From NCBI RefSeq assembly GCF_029227915.1, contig NC_079883.1, forward strand, positions 4,712,001-4,776,000: a stretch of DNA of 64,000 nt. Reading direction: 5' to 3'. Positions 57,594 through 64,000 of the stretch are shown piece after piece. The notes under the pieces are model-generated. The model was not told the origin of the DNA, did not search any database, and worked only from the letters and a program-made list of their open reading frames with translations. Position 1 is the stretch's first letter, and each line of letters opens with the position of its first letter. Made by a program: the position numbers and the translations under genes. Origin of the DNA: Hydractinia symbiolongicarpus. Its lineage: Eukaryota > Cnidaria > Hydrozoa > Anthoathecata > Hydractiniidae.

Positions 57594-57754
57594 CGACATC
57601 TTAGCTGTTGTACCTCCAGGTCACCTTAGTCCCTAGGGTTATTTGCCTTTTCGATGTGAGAAAAGACGGCGAAAAATCATCTCTCATATCAAGAAGGCAA
57701 AAAAAAACTGGGGACGAGAGTGCCTGTAGGTACAACAACTAAGATGCTAAGCTA
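57594..57754. mobile_element. Fold-back element with long arms
   Basis: Left CATCTTAGCTGTTGTACCTC pairs with GTACAACAACTAAGATG at 57736-57752. Inner arms include TAGTCCCTAGGG and CTGGGGACGAGA, placing it near the fold-back family but with extended ends. Confidence 0.65.
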
Positions 57755-58449
57755 AGCGAATAAAAAGAATAGAAAAAAGTATAAACCGTGTCTTTTTACA
57801 TCGAGAATTAAAAGACCTTTTCTCGATAAAATGACAAATTGTCAAAAATATAAACTTTTGTCAGGAAGTAATAAAATATAAAGTTCCGTCAGTAAATTTT
57901 GTAAGTCCATGTTTGTTTGCTGAGATGCATTTAGTGGGTTATCGCACATCTCTTCTGGTCTGGATTTTCTCCCAATGATGATTCACGTCTAAAACACCAC
58001 TAAATGTCACACCATTTCATTTTTCTCTTGTCAATGCTGGATTCATGCAGAGAAAATTATTTCAACCGAAGCGACATCTTTTGCTTAACCCCAGACAACA
58101 TTAAAGTAGGGTTTTGTGACAAATATGGAGGGCTTTACCAATAAAATTTGTACAAAAATATTTCTCATGTGCAATCTTGTATTCAGTGCCCTTGTCTCTT
58201 TTCTCTAGGGCATTAGAATAGGAATATAAGCTACCTAAGATTAGATTGATTGTCTCTTGTGTTGTATAAGTGACTGCGCAAATGCCTCTGTTAGACGTTG
58301 CAATTTCTTGTAGAAAAGTTTAGTTAGTTTAGGAAGTTAAAGTAATTAGAAACCGATTCAAAAGAAAGAATTTACTGCGTAATTTTATGCCCTTTTTCTT
58401 AGTGTTGGCTGCGCTTTAAACCGTTGCACAATCTGATCTTTATGGTTTA

Positions 58450-58580
58450 TCTATATTAAAATACCCGTATACGTCTGTCTGTCACACAAAATGGTAGCTT
58501 AGCTGCGCAAGTAGCAAGACGCACCAAACAGTATAAAAAGGACGGGCGAACCCGTGGATTTTCCACGGGTTAACGACTAG
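58450..58580 (+). mobile_element. Non-autonomous Helitron, complete (131 bp)
   Basis: A precedes TC at 58450-58451. A perfect 10-bp hairpin (AACCCGTGGA / TCCACGGGTT, 58549-58571) is followed after five bases by CTAG at 58577-58580 and then T. These are the structural marks of a Helitron 3' end and its A^T insertion site. Confidence 0.85.
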
Positions 58581-58742
58581 TTAATTTAATTGTTTCAATA
58601 GACAGCAGTGATTTAATATGTCATAAGTGGAGCGCTACATTCCAACTATTTATAGGATAAACAAATATGCGTTATAGCCGGGAAACTTAACGTCTTTTTT
58701 TATTTACCACCGAGAAGAGGAGCGAAGTGGAGAAATATTTTG

Positions 58743-59020
58743 CCGTGTTTTGTAATAAATTGATCATTTTGTAACACGTGACGCGTTTTGTAGTAAATTG
58801 GTCATTTTGTAACACGTGACGCGTTTTGTAGTAAATTGGTCATTTTGTAACACGTGACGCGTTTTATAATAAATGGATCTTTTTGTAACACGTGCCGTGT
58901 TTTGTAGTAAATTGGTCATTTTGTAACACGTGACGCGTTTTATAATAAACGGATCTTTTTGTAACACGTGCCGCGTTTTGTAGTAAATTGGTCATTTTGT
59001 AACACGTGCTGCGTTGTGTA
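58743..59020. repeat. 38-bp satellite with CACGTG in each unit
   Basis: Seven full units starting at 58743, 58781, 58819, 58857, 58895, 58933 and 58971 and a partial eighth. Each ends TTTTGTAACACGTG. Two unit types alternate in part (ATTGGTCATT versus ATGGATCTTT or ACGGATCTTT). The unit length is not a multiple of three, so the long minus-strand frames across it are by-products. Confidence 0.92.
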
Positions 59021-59539
59021 ATAACAAAAGGTGCAAATTGACGCATTTTGTAATACTATAATGCGGTTATTAAAAGAATAACTTTTATATTTAGAATGGC
59101 AACTAATCTCCCCAAAAAGTTATATTTCACAAGGATCATAATTATCCAATTTCCCAATTAGAATCACTGGACATGGATCATCATCACTAAAGGATTTCAC
59201 CAAGACACGCACCAAACTTAATAGTTATAACCCGAGAGTCAAGGAAAACTTTGTTTCCACCATGTCATTTGCCAAAAATTATGTTTGTTAAAAAATAAGA
59301 CGCTTTTAAAAGAAAACGCAGCAATTTCTTAATTACGCGGCGATCTTTTGAGATCAGACACAGACACGATCAAACACGACTTTTTTATTGAAAAGCAAAT
59401 TCTATATTTACGCTCACTATATAAGGACGTATGTCAACAATACGGTAGAGACACATTTAAACTTAAACTGTCTGAACCATCTAACAGACTTGCAGTGTCA
59501 CACATGCCCCTTTCCTCATATAATAGATCTTTGACGAAT

Positions 59540-62500
59540 TTAAAAAGATTGCGTATTTGATATTTTCGGCGAATACTTGATTACCATCGATTTGATTAGA
59601 TTGGACAACAGATCATTTCCATCAACATAATCAACGGTGAGGGGTCCTACATAAGGGCCATACATTTCGCCTGCTCCATTCAATTCAGTGTAAAGTTCCA
59701 CCTTTACATCTTCAGGCACCTTCATACTTTTCAATAAATTGCTTGCTTTTTTGTCTTTAACGATTGGCATCCATATAGAGTTATCGATGTTATTCCACGA
59801 CTTCAAGTTTGTTGTTGTGTATTCACCTGGCTTTTTTTCCGTGGTCACGTAGGCATAATCAGTAAGAGATATTAGACTAAGCAGACCGTAACCATTTACG
59901 ACTTTAAGGTTAACAACTTTCCCTTTAGGTTTGCCTTCTATCTCACTTCTTATCACAGGAACTTCTTCGCAGTAACCCTTCAATTCTGGTTTTTTGCAAA
60001 TTTTGACGAAAAGTTTTTTATCGATAAAGTCATCTTGACACAGAAGGTTATTTTCACCACTGCAAAGGAGCCCTTTATCTGCTTGCTTTTTGACATCACT
60101 TTCTGCATCATTTTTGTATCGATACACAGTGATGGTGTCCCAAGCAGCACTACCAGGAAGTTCTGACATTCTTCTTGGGCTAAAAAATGGTCCCCAACGG
60201 ACATTCGGAAGTTGCTTTTTAAATTCGGTGCCGACGTATCCAGTTCCTACAAACGCAAGATCAGCTTCGTCGCTTGCTATGCTAATGTTTTTACCTTTCC
60301 ATAAGGTTGGAGACTTAATTTTTTCCAATTGAATAACCGTCTTTGGTTCTTTAAACTCCACCATTGTACATGCTGAGGTCTGGTAATCAGTTTCGTCAAG
60401 ATTATAACGGTGTGTTGCGCACATTTTGAAGAACTTCTTCTTTCCAGCGTCACTGGCAGCGATGGTAACTTTTGATTTTTCTTTAATATCTTGAACTTTA
60501 TCCTTTTCGCGAAGGGCGAACAGCATCCCCATAGAACTTGGTCCTATAAGTTGAATCGGTGGGTCACTTTGGATATCTTTGTTACCTGATTTGTATGTGA
60601 CGGTAATAGATTTCCCTATTGGAATGTAAGCTGATCTCCAGTTGCCTTCCTTTAAGTTGGTTGAGTCTGTGTTTTCTTCAACGTAGCAGGAACCAAGCAA
60701 TGATGGCTGACTGCAGAGCATTACGTCATTGAGTACTTCTTCCATCATTATCTTGTCACTGTACAGGTCATTCAAGTAAGACGACAAATGCTCGTAATTG
60801 CCTGCATAGTTGTGATAATAGTTCACGGTATAGCGCATTTTGTAGTTACTAAAAGGACTAAGGAATGGTCTGAAAATTTTTTTGTTGTGTTCCCTTGAAT
60901 TCTGTATCATATCCAAGAGTAATTGCATAAAGATAAATGCTTTCCTTTTTGATGATGTTTCCTTATCATTCTGTGTGCCACCTTTTGTCGATGTTGATGT
61001 CGAACTCTTCGGACCAGGTTTTTCATCCTTTTCACCGATGATTCCGCTGATTGCTTTAAGGCTTTTCAAATATGTTTGATAATGGAAGGAGCTTATCTTA
61101 CTGTACAGCTCATACATTCCTAGACACGATTTAGCAAGTGAGTGTTTTTCTTTTAATTCCTCTGGAGTAGGTGTGGGCTCTTGCTCTGTAGTTCCAAATT
61201 TATTAAATTGAAATTTCGAGTTCACTTTTTTCATTTCAATCTCGAAATCGCAGATCTTGGAGATTTCGTATTCAACTTTACCAAGTAGTTGAGAACTGGA
61301 CATTAGGACCTTGTAAATTTGAGGTGTGACAACATCAAACATGTCTTCCTTTACTTCTGTCAGTCCTCCCATTTCATCCATTTTGAATTTCTTTTGCTGC
61401 TCCTCATTGGCATCCTGTAGTTCTTTATCATCAAAATGGTCAACAAACTCTAAATGCTTTAAATACAAGTCGGTCAATCGTTCGTAGCCATTCCATTCAG
61501 CTTTTAATCCGGATTCTTGAAATTTCTGTAAAGCCTTTTCAATAATTTTTTGTAACTTTGTAGACTCATCGACTTCTGGTTTCTTCAATCTTTTATCAAT
61601 GAGAGTTAACCCAAGCTTAAACAGACTTAACGTCATGACGACAGCGTATCCAACTGGGCCACCAACAACTGTAGCCAATCCAGAGACAATGGTAATACCA
61701 GAAATCGCCATGCCGAGCTTGTCATTTTTCTTGTATTTGTCATAAAATCCTTCAACAGCATTAAGAGAGGTTTCCACACCGCCTTAAAAAAAATAAAACA
61801 AAAAAATTACTTTGCGAAGAAGCAAGGAAATAATATTAACGAAATTGTCAAATCAAAGGACGATAGCTATATTCAGTTCAAACAAGTAGTTTTTTTTGCA
61901 CATACAACATGCTCGAAGTCTGACCTTTAGCTTTTAGCATATCCGTTGCTGTAAATTCATCAATATTAATTTTTCCAATCTCTGCCTTTAGTTTACTTGT
62001 AGCATCCTCAACTTTCTTATCAGAATCTTTAGCATCTTGGGTCGTTGCTGCTCTTTTATAAGAGTTTCCAAGGACCACCTATTAAGAAAAACATTCAATT
62101 ACTGTGCAAACTGTTACAACATAGTCAACTTTATTGAAAAGAAAACTGGTAAAATGTGAGCAAAACCGAAAACAACAATATGACTTATGAAATAGCTACC
62201 AAAGAACGACGTTTTTGGACTCTTACAATGGTTGATCTTAAGCCTTTAATTTGGTCTACATAACTTTTAAGCTAGTCTAAGGCTCCAAAATCGAAAAATT
62301 CATGTTTTATCTCTTACGTGCAGTTTACTCAACTTCTAGCTTGACTTCAAAAGTGTAAAAGCGGTAAGTTTAGCTGAAGTTTCAAACATTTTTGGCCGAA
62401 ATGTAGGATGGCAGAAGTCAAAGCTGCTATTATTAATTATTTTTCTGTATCTTATTTACAGAAGCTGCAACACGTGGCTTAAAAATCATTTGCTAATCAC

Positions 62501-63422
62501 GTGATCCAAACTTTAACAAATCAATGACAATCAATGTTTATTTTTTACAAATAAAAATTGGAAAGGGTAGAGAAAAAATTTTACTGTTTTTTTTTTCACG
62601 GAAAAAATTTGGAAGACTTGAACATAAAAAAAGGAATATACATAAGAAAAAACATTTGTTTTAACAAAATTCATATGGGTTTTTGAAAATCTGTACGAAC
62701 CCAACCTTGTCAATGTGTTCAGCTACTTAAGGTTTCAGATTAGGTTATATCGTTACATCTAAAATCTTAAGTTGTATTAGTTTTAGCCGAAATCAGCACG
62801 CCCCGATTCCACAATTTTATTGTCCCATAGAGCGGACTTTGTGAAAAATGCAGCTTACACAATTTCATCATTGTTTACGATGTCCTACGATGAAAAACTT
62901 TTGCAGCCTACCAGCCGTTCGGTCAATTAGAGGAATAGCCAAAAAAAGGTCATTTCCACAATTATTTTTCCAGGGTTGTAGTGGTTTGGAAGTAGGAGTC
63001 CACTTTTATCCAGTGAGCCTGTAGCTATTGCTTGAAATTTGTATGTTTTTTACAGCTCCTCTCTATTCTTCTTTGATACTAATCAAAATTTTTGGGGCTC
63101 CGAAATGACATGAATAACATTTATTTAGTTTTTTTTGTGGTAAAGTTTTAAACTCGTTTCCAGGGAATTTTGCCTTGTTAATTAGTTTGAACGGCTCTGT
63201 GGCCAGAGACCCTAGCCGAGGACAAGAGCGACAAAGCCTCACTATGGTTTGACTTACCTTCTTGACAGAAACTGCATCATCGTCGTCCAATAAAGAAGAA
63301 GCTTCTTTAAGTTGAAGATTATCAACATGAGTTTCAATTAATTTATGGTGTTTGCTCCTGTGTCGCCCAGTGACCACTATTGTGCATAGCGCTACCACAA
63401 ACATAACGTTTAATCGACGCAT
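59540..63422 (-). CDS. 853-residue predicted secreted protein, unknown function
   Basis: Exons 63422-63258, 62078-61925 and 61782-59540 (minus) join in phase to 2562 nt, 853 codons plus stop. The start ATG was chosen because a signal peptide follows at once (MRRLNVMFVVALCTIVVTG). Then come a basic/acidic segment, a Gly-rich hydrophobic stretch (LGMAISGITIVSGLATVVGG) near residues 128-148, a long helical region to about 470 with a Ser/Thr-rich stretch (SSTSTSTKGG), and a beta-rich C-terminal third. Three segments there resemble beta/gamma-crystallin strands (MLCSQPSLLGSCYV, KICKKPELKGYCEEV, VELYTELNGAGEMYG). Helical-then-beta architecture occurs in some secreted pore-forming proteins, but no family was recognised and no such activity is claimed. 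The large last exon is complete. Confidence 0.8.
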
Positions 63423-64000
63423 TGTTGGTGCTAGTAACGAAAACAAAAGTCATTCAAACAGTTCACGTAATGTATTTAACCTCGGCATTCATGAGATAAT
63501 TTAAATCGACTGTAAAAAGATAGATATATTGTGGCTCAACAAAATTGGTGTTGGTGCAAATATTTTTTCAGTGTATGGGGTAAACTATTACGACTACTTA
63601 ATAACATTCACTTATTTTGCATATTTTTTTAAATTTTGTAGTGTTTGAGAATAAAAAAAAACTCTTTCCGCACCAGCTTGATAAAAGTCACAACTACCCG
63701 GAGTTCCACACAATACTAATAAAACCTCGCCTTCGCTTACGAAAAGTGTTTTTTCACTTTCCCTCTAAACAGAGCGAAAAAAAGGCCAAACAAAAAACAA
63801 ACTCACCATTAAGACATTCAGTAAAATCAAAAGATATTGAAATACGTTTTGTTTGTGACAAATTAGTTGAAGTCTACCTGAAGATACATCGAATGAGATT
63901 CTTAAAATAAATAGTTTCTAAATCAATTAACGAAGCGTGACTATCGCGTTCTTAAAATTAAAAAGCTTCACTGCACAGTTATGTTTTCAATACACTTTTT
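63423..64000. other. 5' flank of the secreted-protein gene
   Basis: No gene recognised. The plus-strand open frame at 63617-63910 is Lys/His-rich without motif or splice partner and is not called. Confidence 0.45.

Noticed and set aside
58743-59020. CRISPR-like array
   Set aside because: Units are contiguous with no unique spacers, and the context is eukaryotic; it is a simple satellite.
58764-59046. Minus-strand protein frames rich in Lys/Thr/Tyr
   Set aside because: They are a by-product of the 38-bp satellite, shift motif every unit and have no other support.
63617-63910. 97-codon open frame as a gene
   Set aside because: Low-complexity basic composition, no motif, no splice context.

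Overview
This is a eukaryotic, AT-rich metazoan window. The animal genes have short exons with GT/AG introns and belong to conserved families: a PALS1/MPP5-type MAGUK, a ZNRD2 (SSSCA1) homologue and a CD36-type scavenger receptor. They are surrounded by many kinds of transposon. Intron size, base composition and the repeat types fit a cnidarian such as a hydrozoan, but this is inference and no species is named.

Layout. 1-4.9 kb: no gene seen, one degenerate tandem repeat. 4963-8133: a 3.17-kb internally deleted Polinton/Maverick with 236-bp terminal inverted repeats (TIRs). 10.6-16.4 kb (minus): a complete 16-exon PALS1/MPP5-like gene of 777 codons, with an extra PDZ domain at its N terminus. 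18.3-20.7 kb: three 3'-end fragments of one non-LTR retrotransposon family. 23.7-39.5 kb: a nearly full-length but decayed Polinton of about 15.8 kb. 40.6-40.8 kb: two fold-back elements, each inside a perfect 9-bp target duplication. 42.0-43.3 kb (plus): ZNRD2-like gene, four exons, 167 codons. 43.8-45.1 kb: a second, different non-LTR retrotransposon fragment. 46.6-47.3 kb: a pogo/Tigger-like MITE. 50.7-56.8 kb (plus): CD36/SCARB/LIMP-2-type gene, seven coding exons, 648 codons. 58.7-59.0 kb: a 38-bp satellite with one CACGTG per unit. 59.5-63.4 kb (minus): a three-exon gene for an 853-residue predicted secreted protein of unknown function. Small non-autonomous Helitrons and fold-back elements occur throughout.

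The most striking system is the Polinton pair. The large copy carries a protein-primed DNA polymerase B, a D,D(35)E integrase, an A32/FtsK-type packaging ATPase, a double-jelly-roll-type major capsid protein, a probable minor virion protein, and several small membrane and zinc-binding proteins. Nearly every large gene is broken by stop codons or frameshifts, so this is an old copy of a virus-like transposon. The long TIR contains a SAP-like domain that opens two different genes, one at each end of the element: polymerase B on the right and a DUF4116-like repeat protein on the left. The small copy at 5-8 kb is a related element in the opposite orientation that has lost about 11 kb. Comparing the two copies shows which reading frames were once real. 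I give breaks by position and do not reconstruct any gene.
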